From contig NZ_CP016170.1 of the NCBI RefSeq assembly GCF_001676705.1, forward strand, positions 4,650,001 to 4,714,000: DNA of 64,000 bases, given 5' to 3'. The notes beneath the pieces were generated by a model. It worked only from the letters and a program-made list of their open reading frames with translations. It did not search any database and was not told the origin of the DNA. Source of the stretch: Bordetella bronchialis (GTDB taxonomy: Bacteria; Pseudomonadota; Gammaproteobacteria; Burkholderiales; Burkholderiaceae_B). The position numbers and the translations under genes were made by a program. Below are positions 31,009 to 39,350 of the stretch, piece by piece (within the stretch, counting starts at the first letter, position 1; the number at the start of each line of letters is the position of its first letter).

Positions 31009-32322
31009 ATGACTCCAGCTTATCGCCGATCCACGATCCGGGCCGCGCTGAGGACCTACGGTTTCGGCCTGTTGGTGTTGCTGGCAATCCTGCTGGCGGG
31101 CCGGCCGGCCCATGCGCAGTTGCGCGTGGACATATCGGGAACGGGCGCCACGCAGTACCCCGTGGCCATCGCGGACTTCGCCGGCGACGCCACGCGCGGC
31201 CATGCCCTGGCGGAAGTCATACGCGCCGACCTGAACCGCACGGGCCAGTTCCGCCTGATCGATGGCTCGAACGCCGGCCTGACGGTGGACAGCAGCGTCA
31301 ACTATGACGACTGGCGTGGCAAGGGGGCGGATTTCCTGGCCTACGGCAGCATCAACCAGACGCCGGACGGCCGCTACGACATCCGCTACCGGCTGGCCGA
31401 CACCGTCAAGCGTGGGCAGCTGGATGGCGTGGCTTTCTCGGGATCGGAACAGGAACTGCGCCGCGTCGCCCACCAGATCGCCGATCGCATCTACGAAAAG
31501 ATCACCGGTGTGCGCGGCGTGTTCTCGACCCGGATCGCCTATGTCCTGAAGCAGGGCAGCACGTATGAACTGCAGGTGGCGGATGCCGACGGGCAGAATC
31601 CGCAAGTGGCGCTGCGCTCGCGCGAACCGATCATCTCGCCGCGCTGGTCGCCCGACGGCTCGCGCCTGGCGTATGTCAGCTTCGAGTCCGGCAAGCCGGT
31701 GGTGTATGTGCATACCCTGGCTACCAGCGCCCGGGTACCGGTGGCGAACTACAAGGGCAATAACAGCGCGCCGGCCTGGTCGCCGGACGGCAGCATGCTG
31801 GCCATCGTGCTGACGCGGGACGGACTGTCGCAGATTTACACCATCAACGCCGACGGCTCGAACCTGCGCCGGGTCACCCGTTCGCCGGGCATCGACACCG
31901 AACCGACTTTCACGCCCGACGGCCGTTCCATCATTTTCACCAGCGACCGCAGCGGCGGCCCGCAGATCTACCAGGTGGGCCTGGGCGGCGGCGAGCCCCG
32001 CAGGCTGACGTTTAACGGCAGTTACAACGTCTCACCTCGTATTTCGCCCGACGGCTCGACGCTTGTGTACGTTGCAAGACGAGACGGCGCATTTCGCATC
32101 GCTTCGCTCAATCTGTCGTCCGGGACCGAAACTTTGCTGACGAATGGCAACGATGACCAATCTCCCAGTTTTGCCCCGAATGGAATGCAAGTACTATACG
32201 CGGCTATCCAAGGCGGACGTAATGTTCTTGCAGTCGTATCGAGCGATGGCCGCGTGCGGCAAACGCTGTCGGTACTGAACGGGCAGATCAACGAACCGAC
32301 TTGGGGCCCATTTACCCGCTAA
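31009..32322 (+). CDS. tolB: Tol-Pal system beta-propeller protein TolB
   Basis: A 437-residue periplasmic protein. The signal peptide (1-36) ends at PAHAQ, an N-terminal domain (about 40-160) binds TolA, and a six-bladed propeller of repeated WSPDGSRLAYVS / FTPDGRSIIFTSDRSG / PQIYQV motifs binds Pal. ATG 31009 is chosen because GGAG lies about 11 bases upstream; an in-frame ATG at 30985 overlaps the tolA stop but has no good ribosome site. Confidence 0.96.
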   Translation: MTPAYRRSTIRAALRTYGFGLLVLLAILLAGRPAHAQLRVDISGTGATQYPVAIADFAGDATRGHALAEVIRADLNRTGQFRLIDGSNAGLTVDSSVNYDDWRGKGADFLAYGSINQTPDGRYDIRYRLADTVKRGQLDGVAFSGSEQELRRVAHQIADRIYEKITGVRGVFSTRIAYVLKQGSTYELQVADADGQNPQVALRSREPIISPRWSPDGSRLAYVSFESGKPVVYVHTLATSARVPVANYKGNNSAPAWSPDGSMLAIVLTRDGLSQIYTINADGSNLRRVTRSPGIDTEPTFTPDGRSIIFTSDRSGGPQIYQVGLGGGEPRRLTFNGSYNVSPRISPDGSTLVYVARRDGAFRIASLNLSSGTETLLTNGNDDQSPSFAPNGMQVLYAAIQGGRNVLAVVSSDGRVRQTLSVLNGQINEPTWGPFTR

Positions 32323-32356
32323 CACGTGTGACTCACTTATCAACAAAGGAACCATC

Positions 32357-32854
32357 ATGAAGTCGCGCATTGCCAAAAGCCTTACCGTTGCAGCGCTCGT
32401 CGCAACTCTGGCAGCTTGCAGCTCCGTCCCCCTGGACGACAAGGGAGGCCAGGGCACTGGCTCGGCGGGCACCGCCGGCGGCGGCGCCGGGCCCGTCATG
32501 GACCCGTTCAATCCCAGCAGCCCCCTCGCTCAACAGAAGAGCGTTTTCTTCGACTTTGACAGCTACACGGTCAGCAGCCAGTACCAGGACCTGATCCGCA
32601 TGCACTCGAACTACCTGACCGGCCACACCAGCCAGAAGGTACGCCTGGAAGGCAATACCGACCCGCGCGGTAGCGCCGAGTACAACCTGGCCCTGGGTAC
32701 GCGCCGCGGCAACGCCGTTGCCGATGTCATGAAGCTGAACGGCGTGAACGCCAGCCAGATCGAAGTGACCAGCTTCGGCAAGGAGCACGCCACGGGTACG
32801 GACGAAGCCGGCTGGGCCCAGGATCGCCGCGTGGACATCAGCTACCAGCGTTGA
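32357..32854 (+). CDS. pal: peptidoglycan-associated lipoprotein Pal
   Basis: A 165-residue outer-membrane lipoprotein. The signal peptide ends in the lipobox LAAC with Cys21, followed by a short Gly/Ser-rich linker and an OmpA-like domain (about 55-165) carrying the SVFFDFDSYTV start and the peptidoglycan-binding LEGNTDPRGSAEYNLALGTRRGNAV motif. It anchors the outer membrane to the wall and is released or relocated by TolB. Lgt, the enzyme that modifies its cysteine, is encoded in this window. Confidence 0.97.
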   Translation: MKSRIAKSLTVAALVATLAACSSVPLDDKGGQGTGSAGTAGGGAGPVMDPFNPSSPLAQQKSVFFDFDSYTVSSQYQDLIRMHSNYLTGHTSQKVRLEGNTDPRGSAEYNLALGTRRGNAVADVMKLNGVNASQIEVTSFGKEHATGTDEAGWAQDRRVDISYQR

Positions 32855-32906
32855 TCCAAACGGCTGAGACGACGGCCGATTAACGGTTGATCGCTTTTGC
32901 CTTACA

Positions 32907-32950
32907 ACATGCGTCGGGATGGTCGAACGGCCGCCCGGCGCATGTTTTTA
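32907..32950 (+). terminator. Rho-independent terminator between pal and cpoB
   Basis: ACATGCG/CGCATGT (32907-32913 and 32939-32945) with an inner CGGG/CCCG extension, followed by TTTTT. It sits in the 115-base pal-cpoB gap and ends 20 bases before the cpoB start, so it may reduce read-through to cpoB. Confidence 0.72.
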
Positions 32951-32969
32951 TCTTGACCCAGGAAATCTG

Positions 32970-33656
32970 ATGAACGATCGAGTCCCGTCTTTGCGTATCC
33001 TGGTGGCCGCCGCCGGCATGGCTCTCGCCGCCCTGTCCTCTCCCGCCCAAGCCTTCGCGGACGACGATGCCCGCAAGGCCATCCTGGACCTGCGCCAGCA
33101 GATCCAGCAAATGCGGCAAATCAGCGAGAATTCCCGCATGCAGCTGGCGGACCAGATCCAGTCGCTGCAACAACAGGTCACCGAACTCCGTAACCAGCTG
33201 GAACAGGCGATGCACCAGGCGGTGCCCCGGGCGCCGGCCAATGGCAGCCAGTCCGACACGGGCGGCGCCACGGCGGCGGACCCGCAGGAGCAGTCCACCT
33301 ACGATGGCGCCATCGACCGTTTCCGCAACGGGCAATACAAGGAAGCCGCCGAGGCCCTGACCGCCTTCCTGGCCCTTTATCCCAACAGCCAGCTGGCGCC
33401 CACCGCCCAGTTCTACCTGGGCAGCAGCCGCTACGCCACCAAGGACTACAAGGGCGCCATCGACCAATTGCAGACCATGGTGAAGAACGCGCCGGACAAT
33501 GCCCGCGCGGCCGATGCGCTGCTCGTCATCGCCGGTAGCCAGATCGAGCTGAACAACCGCGCCGGCGCCAAGGCGACCCTGCAGCGTATCGTGAAGGACT
33601 ACCCCAGCACGCCCGCGGCCGACACCGCGAAGAACCGCCTGCAATTGCTGCAATAG
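32970..33656 (+). CDS. cpoB: cell division coordinator CpoB (YbgF)
   Basis: A 228-residue periplasmic protein. The signal peptide (1-25) ends in AQA, a coiled-coil trimerisation segment spans about 35-75 (DLRQQIQQMRQISENSRMQLADQIQSLQQQ), a short linker follows, and TPR repeats run from about 100 to 228 (QSTYDGAIDRFRNGQYKEAAEALTAFLALYPNS and repeats). CpoB links PBP1B activity to the Tol machine at division. The ATG at 32970 is preferred over 32919 because AGGAAATC precedes it and it gives a clean signal peptide. Confidence 0.93.
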   Translation: MNDRVPSLRILVAAAGMALAALSSPAQAFADDDARKAILDLRQQIQQMRQISENSRMQLADQIQSLQQQVTELRNQLEQAMHQAVPRAPANGSQSDTGGATAADPQEQSTYDGAIDRFRNGQYKEAAEALTAFLALYPNSQLAPTAQFYLGSSRYATKDYKGAIDQLQTMVKNAPDNARAADALLVIAGSQIELNNRAGAKATLQRIVKDYPSTPAADTAKNRLQLLQ

Positions 33657-33659
33657 GCC

Positions 33660-34712
33660 ATGGCCGGCGCGGCAGTCCCCGGCCCGGTACAAGCCTACCG
33701 GCGCATCCTGCGCCGCCGCGCGCGGGTCCTGGCGGTGCTGGCCGCGCTGGCCGCGGCCGCCCTGCTGGGCAACCTGATGGTGGGGGCATCCGCGATGCCG
33801 CCCTCCCATCTGCTGAGTACGCTGCTGGATCCCGCCGGCGCGCCCGCCGTGGACCGGATCATCGTCTGGAACGTGCGGCTGCCTTATGCCCTGGCCGCCA
33901 TCGCGGTGGGCACGGCGCTGGGCCTGGCCGGCGCGGAAATGCAGACCATCCTGAACAATCCCCTGGCCAGCGCCGACACGCTGGGCGTTTCTTCCGCCGC
34001 CGCCCTGGGCGCGTCGGTGGCCATCGCGCTGGGCGGCTGGCTGCCGGCCGGCCTGCCCGCGGAATGGGCCGTCACGGCTTGCGCTTTCGTGTTCGCGATG
34101 GCCAGCGCGCTGCTATTGAACGGCGTGGCGCGCTGGGGCGGCATGTCCGCCAGCGCGGTCGTATTGTTTGGCATCGCGCTGGTGTTCCTGTGCAACGCGA
34201 TCGTCTCCGCCATCCAGTTCGCGGCCAGCGCGACGGCGCTGCAGAACGTGGTCTTCTGGACGATGGGCAGCCTGGATCGCATGAGTTGGAGCGGCCTGGC
34301 CGCCCTGGTGGCGGCGTTGGCCGTGGCGGGCTTTTTCTCCCTGCGCGCCGCCTGGCCGCTGACCTTGTTGCGCCTGGGCGAGGACCGCGCGGCCAGCGCC
34401 GGCATCGACGTCCGGCGCCTGCGGCTGGGCGCGGTGGCCCGCATCGGCACCTTGTCGGCCCTGGCCGTTTCCATGGTGGGCGTAATCGGGTTCGTGGGGC
34501 TGGTCGCGCCGCATATCGCCCGGCGCCTGTTCGGCGAGGACCACCGCCCCTACCTGGCCGGCAGCGCGTTGATCGGCGCCGTGGTGCTGTCGTTGGCCTC
34601 GCTGCTGTCGAAAGTCCTGGTGCCCGGGGTGTTGCTGCCGGTCGGCATCGTGACGGCCATCGTGGGACTTCCCGTGTTCCTGGCCGTCGTATTGCGGCGG
34701 CGGCTGCCATGA
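33660..34712 (+). CDS. FecCD-type ABC transporter permease
   Basis: A 350-residue integral membrane protein with about nine hydrophobic segments and FecCD signatures: RLPYALAAIAVGTALGLAGAEMQTILNNPLASADTLGVSSAAALG, the GEDRAASAGIDVRRLR cytoplasmic loop that contacts the ATPase, and GVIGFVGLVAPHIARRLFGEDHRPYL. It would import an iron complex, haem or vitamin B12 as a homodimer. The start is 3 bases after the cpoB stop. Its stop overlaps the ATPase start (ATGATG). No binding protein or TonB receptor gene is present here, so the substrate is unknown. Confidence 0.93.
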   Translation: MAGAAVPGPVQAYRRILRRRARVLAVLAALAAAALLGNLMVGASAMPPSHLLSTLLDPAGAPAVDRIIVWNVRLPYALAAIAVGTALGLAGAEMQTILNNPLASADTLGVSSAAALGASVAIALGGWLPAGLPAEWAVTACAFVFAMASALLLNGVARWGGMSASAVVLFGIALVFLCNAIVSAIQFAASATALQNVVFWTMGSLDRMSWSGLAALVAALAVAGFFSLRAAWPLTLLRLGEDRAASAGIDVRRLRLGAVARIGTLSALAVSMVGVIGFVGLVAPHIARRLFGEDHRPYLAGSALIGAVVLSLASLLSKVLVPGVLLPVGIVTAIVGLPVFLAVVLRRRLP

Positions 34713-35686
34713 TGGGCCACGCGCGGCGCAACGACGGGGAAGGCGACGCCAGCGGGGCGCCACCGACGGGCGGCGCATGCCTGGAGATATCCGGCCTGCG
34801 CGCCGGCTACGGAGACCGGGAGGTCCTTGCCGCGCTGTCCCTGGCCCCCTTGCGCGGCGGCCGGATCGCCGCCGTTCTGGGGCCGAACGGCAGCGGCAAA
34901 TCGACGCTGCTGAAGACCGTGGCCGGCCTGCTGCCCTTGCGGGGCGGCGCCATCGCGTTGGACGGCCTGGACCTTGCCGGCCTGGCGCCCCGCTTGCGCG
35001 CGCGCCACATCGCCTATGTCCCCCAGGATCTGCCGGCAGCCGTCCATCTGCGGGTGCTGGAAGCAGTGCTGGCCGCGGGGCGCGCCCAGCCCGGCGGCCG
35101 CGGCGTCGATACCGGCCCGGAGACGGCGCAGGCGCTGCTGACCCGGCTGGGCCTGGGACCGTTCGCGTTGCGATACCTGGACGAGCTGTCCGGCGGCCAG
35201 CGCCAGTTGGCCGGGCTTGCCCTGGCCCTGATCCGGCGCCCGCGCGTGCTGCTGCTGGACGAGCCCCTGTCGGCCCTGGACCTGCGCCACCAGTTGCAGG
35301 TCATGGCGCTGGTGCGGCGCGAAACCGCCCTGCACGGCTTGATCACGCTGATGATCGTGCACGATGTGAACGTGGCATTGCGCCACGCCGACCGCGCCAT
35401 CCTGCTGCGCGACGGCCGCGTGCATGCCGACGGCCCGCCCATGGCGGCCATCGCTCCCGCCACGCTGGCCGCCGTCTATGGGGTACGCGGACGCGTGGAA
35501 CGATGCAGCCTGGGCCGGCCGTACGCCATCGTCGACGAAGTCGTCGATATGGATGCGCCCGGTGAAGTCGCCGACGGCGACCACGGCGCAGGCGGGCTCC
35601 GCGTTGGCGGGAGCACCGGCGACGACCGTGGCCGCGCCGGCGCCGGGCCCGATGGCGCTACCGCTACAGCGCGTCCGGGCACCTGA
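34709..35686 (+). CDS. iron-complex type ABC transporter ATP-binding protein
   Basis: A 325-residue ATPase partner of the preceding permease. Walker A is GPNGSGKST (58-66), the signature LSGGQRQLAG, Walker B RVLLLDEPLSALD and the switch His in MIVHDVN. The core is of normal length to about residue 270. Roughly 50 extra residues follow that are Gly/Asp/Ala-rich and look unstructured; they may be real or reflect a late stop codon. The start is ATG 34709 or 34712, overlapping the permease stop. Its last 23 bases overlap the end of tssM on the other strand. Confidence 0.9.
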   Translation: MMGHARRNDGEGDASGAPPTGGACLEISGLRAGYGDREVLAALSLAPLRGGRIAAVLGPNGSGKSTLLKTVAGLLPLRGGAIALDGLDLAGLAPRLRARHIAYVPQDLPAAVHLRVLEAVLAAGRAQPGGRGVDTGPETAQALLTRLGLGPFALRYLDELSGGQRQLAGLALALIRRPRVLLLDEPLSALDLRHQLQVMALVRRETALHGLITLMIVHDVNVALRHADRAILLRDGRVHADGPPMAAIAPATLAAVYGVRGRVERCSLGRPYAIVDEVVDMDAPGEVADGDHGAGGLRVGGSTGDDRGRAGAGPDGATATARPGT

Positions 35687-38600
35687 AATCCCGCAGCGCG
35701 TCCAGCTCGAACGGGTTGATCACGCTGCTGGCGTCCAGCCTGAGGGCGACGCCGCGCCCGCCAAGGTCGAAGTCCAGCGTGTAGCGATCCGCGCGCACGC
35801 GCGTCAAGGTGCCTCGATCCAGCAGGCGGAAGAGTGCCCAGGGCCCGTCGATGGAGAAGGCGCGATCGCTGCCGCCCTCGCCCGTTTCGTAGGCCATACG
35901 CACGCTTTGCGTGCCGTCCGTGCCGGGCCACTGGAACTCCGTGGCACGCACGGGACCGTGCGCGTACTCCAGGGTCTTGTCGTTCAAGGCCAGCGTAAAG
36001 CGAAGGATGCCGGCGTCCAGCGATATCGGCGCCAGCTGGAAGCGTACCGAGGGCGATTTGCCGCCGTCGGCGAAAAACGCCTGGCGTATCGTCGCCGCGC
36101 GCTCGAACGCGCGCAAGGCCGCTTCCGACAGCTTCGGCGCCCCGCCGTCGGCGCGCCACCGCCACGGGCGGGTGGCCGTATCGACGTAAGGCAGCAGATT
36201 GGCCTGGAAGAAGTCGTCCATCAGTCCGCCCGGGCCGAGCACGCGCGCGAAATCGTCCGGCGTCGCGTCGACCGTGGCATAGCGGTCCAGCGGATAGCGA
36301 TGATCCAGCGCGGCATGGCAGAAAGCGGCGGACGGCCGCCACAGATCGTTCAGGCGCTGGCGTTCGCTGCTCAGGGCCAGCGTATCGCCGTTGGCGGACA
36401 GGCCGCGCAGCAGTTGCCGCAGCGGTTCGGGCTGGACTTCCGCCAGTTGGCGGAGTTTGTCCAACGCATCGCCGGGCGGCAGCGGCAATCCGCGCTGTCG
36501 GGCGGCCTGCACGGCATCCAGATAGACGGCCGCTTCTTTCAAGGCGGCCTGTACCTCGTCCATGGAAGGGGCGCTGCCGTCGGGACCGGCCTGGAACAGG
36601 CGGTGCAGGGCCTGGAAATGGCGGTCCACCTCGGTATCGCCGTCGTTGTCGCCGGGCGGGACGGCCGGCGGGCCGCCCGATGCCCCGGCCGGGTCATCGG
36701 GCGGCGCCGGGGAGGTCTTGCCGCGCGAGGAACCGTGGGCGGGAGCGGAGACGCCGGATATCTCGCCTCTCGTGGGGTCGCGCACCGGAAGCGCGGTTGC
36801 GGAGCCCGGCGCCGCGGCGATTCCGCGCAACGTCGTCTGCGCGGCCGCCGTCTCCAAAAGCTGCCGCAGCGGGGAATCGCTGTCGGCCAGCATCTTGATC
36901 AGCCAGACGCCGCCCGGCCCGCGCGAGAGGGGCACCAGCCGCAGGTCGTCGAGCAGATCGTCCCAGGCCGAGATGTAGCGATGGAAATACAGCTTGTCCA
37001 AGTCCTCCTTCAAGGCCGCCCGGCGCATATCGGCGGGCGCGCCGCCATCCGTGCCCAACACCCAGACCTCTTTCGAGATATCGCGCAGCGCCGCGTCGCG
37101 CAGGGCCAGGTAATGCCGGTAGCCCTGCGGGGTGTAGGCGCCCGGCACACCGTCCGTCAACCAGCGGCCGCTGGTTCGCGCCAGGGCCAGCGGGGCATTG
37201 ACCCCGCCCATGCTGGCCACCGATACCGTGCCGGGCACGAGCCTGGTCAACTGGCGCAGTATGTCCTGGTACACCCGGTCCAGGGTGGAATAGCCGATCA
37301 ACTGGGCGCGCGCCTGGTTCACCCTGGCCTGGTCCAGCGCGATGTGCGGCGAGTAGGTCGCGCTGCCGAAAAGGGCGCGGGCGTGGGCCATGAAGTCCTG
37401 GCGCTGCGCACGGCCGGGCAGGAGGCGCTCGGCCTGGCCCTGGATCCAGGCCAGCACCGTGGCGGATTCGTAGACCCGTGGCGTGCCCAGCATCAGGTAG
37501 ACGCGCAGCGCCGCGTAGCGCCGCGCGGCATCCAGGCCGGTATCGCCCGCCGCCTGTATCGCCTGCCTGGCCACGAGCGGCACCAGGGTCCGGCGCAGCA
37601 CGGCCAGATAGCGGGCCCGGCCGGCATCGGCCAGCCGGACGGCGGGACGGCCGGGCGCGATCCACGGCATGGGCCAGATCCGCGGCGGCGCGGCCGCCAG
37701 CTCGCCCGCCGCATCGAGCAGGGGCAGCATGGCGCCCGGCTGGTCCGGATCGACGCCATGTCCGGCACGGGCGGCGAGCAGGGCGGACTTGCGATCCATG
37801 TCGGCCATGAAAGAGGCGTCCGCGCGTACGCCAAGACCGACGCGGACGCAGAACGCCAGGGCGCAGAGCAGGACGGCGGCCGGCGCGCCCCGACGCAGCC
37901 ATCGGCTTTCCGGCAAGGCCGCGGGCCGTCGGAAGGCCAGGCCGCTTTCCGCCAATACCAGGTCGCGCAACAAGCGCGCGGCGAAATAGCTGCGCGAGGA
38001 CGTGGCAGCCGGCGCGCCCGGCGTGGCTTCCTGCATAGCCATGGCGAGCGGGTTTGCGCGTTGCGCCCGGACCGGGCCCGGGGCCTGCTCCGCGCTGGTG
38101 AAGTACACGCCGCGCAGCCATGGCAGGGACACCGGGGGCGAGTCCGCGAATACATCGGCAAGAAAGCGCGCGGCCTCCCGCGCCAGCAGATCGAACTGCA
38201 CGGGGAAGGCGTAGATCTCCGCGCGCGTGTCCAGTGGCGCGGGGCGGCCCAGCGCGCGAAGCATGCGGGCCTGCAGGCGGCGCGCCAGGTCCTGGCACAT
38301 CGCCGGCAGGTTCTTCACGCCTTGCGCGCCGTCGAGGTCGGCCGGGGCGGCCACCGGTAGCGTCAAGCCGAACACCCTGGCGCGTCGCGCGGCGTCCAGA
38401 TCGCCGAAATAGGCGCGAAAGCCCGCCACCCGGTCGCATTGTGTGACGACCACATAGACCGGGAAATGGACCCCGAAGCTGGCGCGCATATCCTTCAGGC
38501 GCGATCGCAGCAGCGCCGCCGCGCGCCAATGCGGACCGTCGGCATCGCCCAGCAGCGCGCCGGCGGCGATGGTGACGATGACGCCATTGATGGCACAGCG

Positions 38601-39350
38601 ACGCCGCACGTTCCGCAAGCGCCGCAGGAAGGCCTGCCAGACGCCATGGTCCGGCATCCCGCCCGCCGCGTGCCCGTCCGGCTCGTGGGGCAAGGCCATT
38701 TCCAGCAGTACCGCTTCGTCGGCGATCCACCACCGGCAGGGATCTCCCGGCTCGGCGCCCGGCGTCCGATCGTCGCATTCGTACGCCAGGCCGGCGGCGC
38801 GCAACAGAGCGCTTTTGCCGCTGCCCTCGGCCCCCAGCACGACGTACCAAGGCAGGCGATAGGGGCTCGCCCGGCCCAGGCGCCACCATGGTCCGCCCTT
38901 GTCCAGGCGGGCCATGGCCGCATCGAAACCGCGCGCCAGCCGGACGGCGGCATCGCCACTGGATGGCCGCGACGGCGCGGCGGTGGAGGATGCGGCGATA
39001 GGCGCGGTGGACGCAGCGTGGGGGGGCACGGTCGACGGCGTGGCGAGCGCAGCGCCGGGCAGGACGGTGGATGGCATGGCGGGCGCAGCGGCGGCCAACG
39101 CGGTGGATGGCGCGTAAGGCGCGGCACCGGGAGGGACGACGGATGGCATGACGAGTGGTGCGGTGACTCCCGCTTGCGCCGGCGGATTGCCCTGCCCGCC
39201 GTGTGCGTCATTTTTTCGGGACATCCAGATCACTCGCGGTCGCGGCATGGCGCGCGTGGCCCATGAGAACAAGCGATAGGCGGTCCATAAGGCAAAGGGA
39301 AGCGCGATGAAGCCCAGCCGGGCCAGGGAGTCCAGGTATCTGGCGATCAC
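35664..39350 (-). CDS. tssM: type VI secretion membrane complex protein TssM
   Basis: A 1,228-residue IcmF/TssM protein, the energised inner-membrane core of the T6SS with TssL and TssJ. A short hydrophobic N-terminus (about 11-31) is followed by a low-complexity Ala/Pro/Ser/Thr linker (60-130), then a cytoplasmic P-loop domain with Walker A LGAEGSGKS (172-180). A further membrane segment lies near 480, after which a large periplasmic part ends in the C-terminal domain that contacts TssJ. Length and order fit the family; the periplasmic part contains a Gly/Pro-rich low-complexity stretch near 850-900. It is the last gene of the operon, starting in ATGA overlap with tssL. Confidence 0.95.
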   Translation of the reverse strand: MIARYLDSLARLGFIALPFALWTAYRLFSWATRAMPRPRVIWMSRKNDAHGGQGNPPAQAGVTAPLVMPSVVPPGAAPYAPSTALAAAAPAMPSTVLPGAALATPSTVPPHAASTAPIAASSTAAPSRPSSGDAAVRLARGFDAAMARLDKGGPWWRLGRASPYRLPWYVVLGAEGSGKSALLRAAGLAYECDDRTPGAEPGDPCRWWIADEAVLLEMALPHEPDGHAAGGMPDHGVWQAFLRRLRNVRRRCAINGVIVTIAAGALLGDADGPHWRAAALLRSRLKDMRASFGVHFPVYVVVTQCDRVAGFRAYFGDLDAARRARVFGLTLPVAAPADLDGAQGVKNLPAMCQDLARRLQARMLRALGRPAPLDTRAEIYAFPVQFDLLAREAARFLADVFADSPPVSLPWLRGVYFTSAEQAPGPVRAQRANPLAMAMQEATPGAPAATSSRSYFAARLLRDLVLAESGLAFRRPAALPESRWLRRGAPAAVLLCALAFCVRVGLGVRADASFMADMDRKSALLAARAGHGVDPDQPGAMLPLLDAAGELAAAPPRIWPMPWIAPGRPAVRLADAGRARYLAVLRRTLVPLVARQAIQAAGDTGLDAARRYAALRVYLMLGTPRVYESATVLAWIQGQAERLLPGRAQRQDFMAHARALFGSATYSPHIALDQARVNQARAQLIGYSTLDRVYQDILRQLTRLVPGTVSVASMGGVNAPLALARTSGRWLTDGVPGAYTPQGYRHYLALRDAALRDISKEVWVLGTDGGAPADMRRAALKEDLDKLYFHRYISAWDDLLDDLRLVPLSRGPGGVWLIKMLADSDSPLRQLLETAAAQTTLRGIAAAPGSATALPVRDPTRGEISGVSAPAHGSSRGKTSPAPPDDPAGASGGPPAVPPGDNDGDTEVDRHFQALHRLFQAGPDGSAPSMDEVQAALKEAAVYLDAVQAARQRGLPLPPGDALDKLRQLAEVQPEPLRQLLRGLSANGDTLALSSERQRLNDLWRPSAAFCHAALDHRYPLDRYATVDATPDDFARVLGPGGLMDDFFQANLLPYVDTATRPWRWRADGGAPKLSEAALRAFERAATIRQAFFADGGKSPSVRFQLAPISLDAGILRFTLALNDKTLEYAHGPVRATEFQWPGTDGTQSVRMAYETGEGGSDRAFSIDGPWALFRLLDRGTLTRVRADRYTLDFDLGGRGVALRLDASSVINPFELDALRDFRCPDAL

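Noticed and set aside
35424..38360. 978-residue plus-strand frame opposite tssM
   Set aside because: Composition (Arg/Gln/Gly/Ala) is that of an antisense frame in high-GC DNA, and TssM reads through with a P-loop and normal length.
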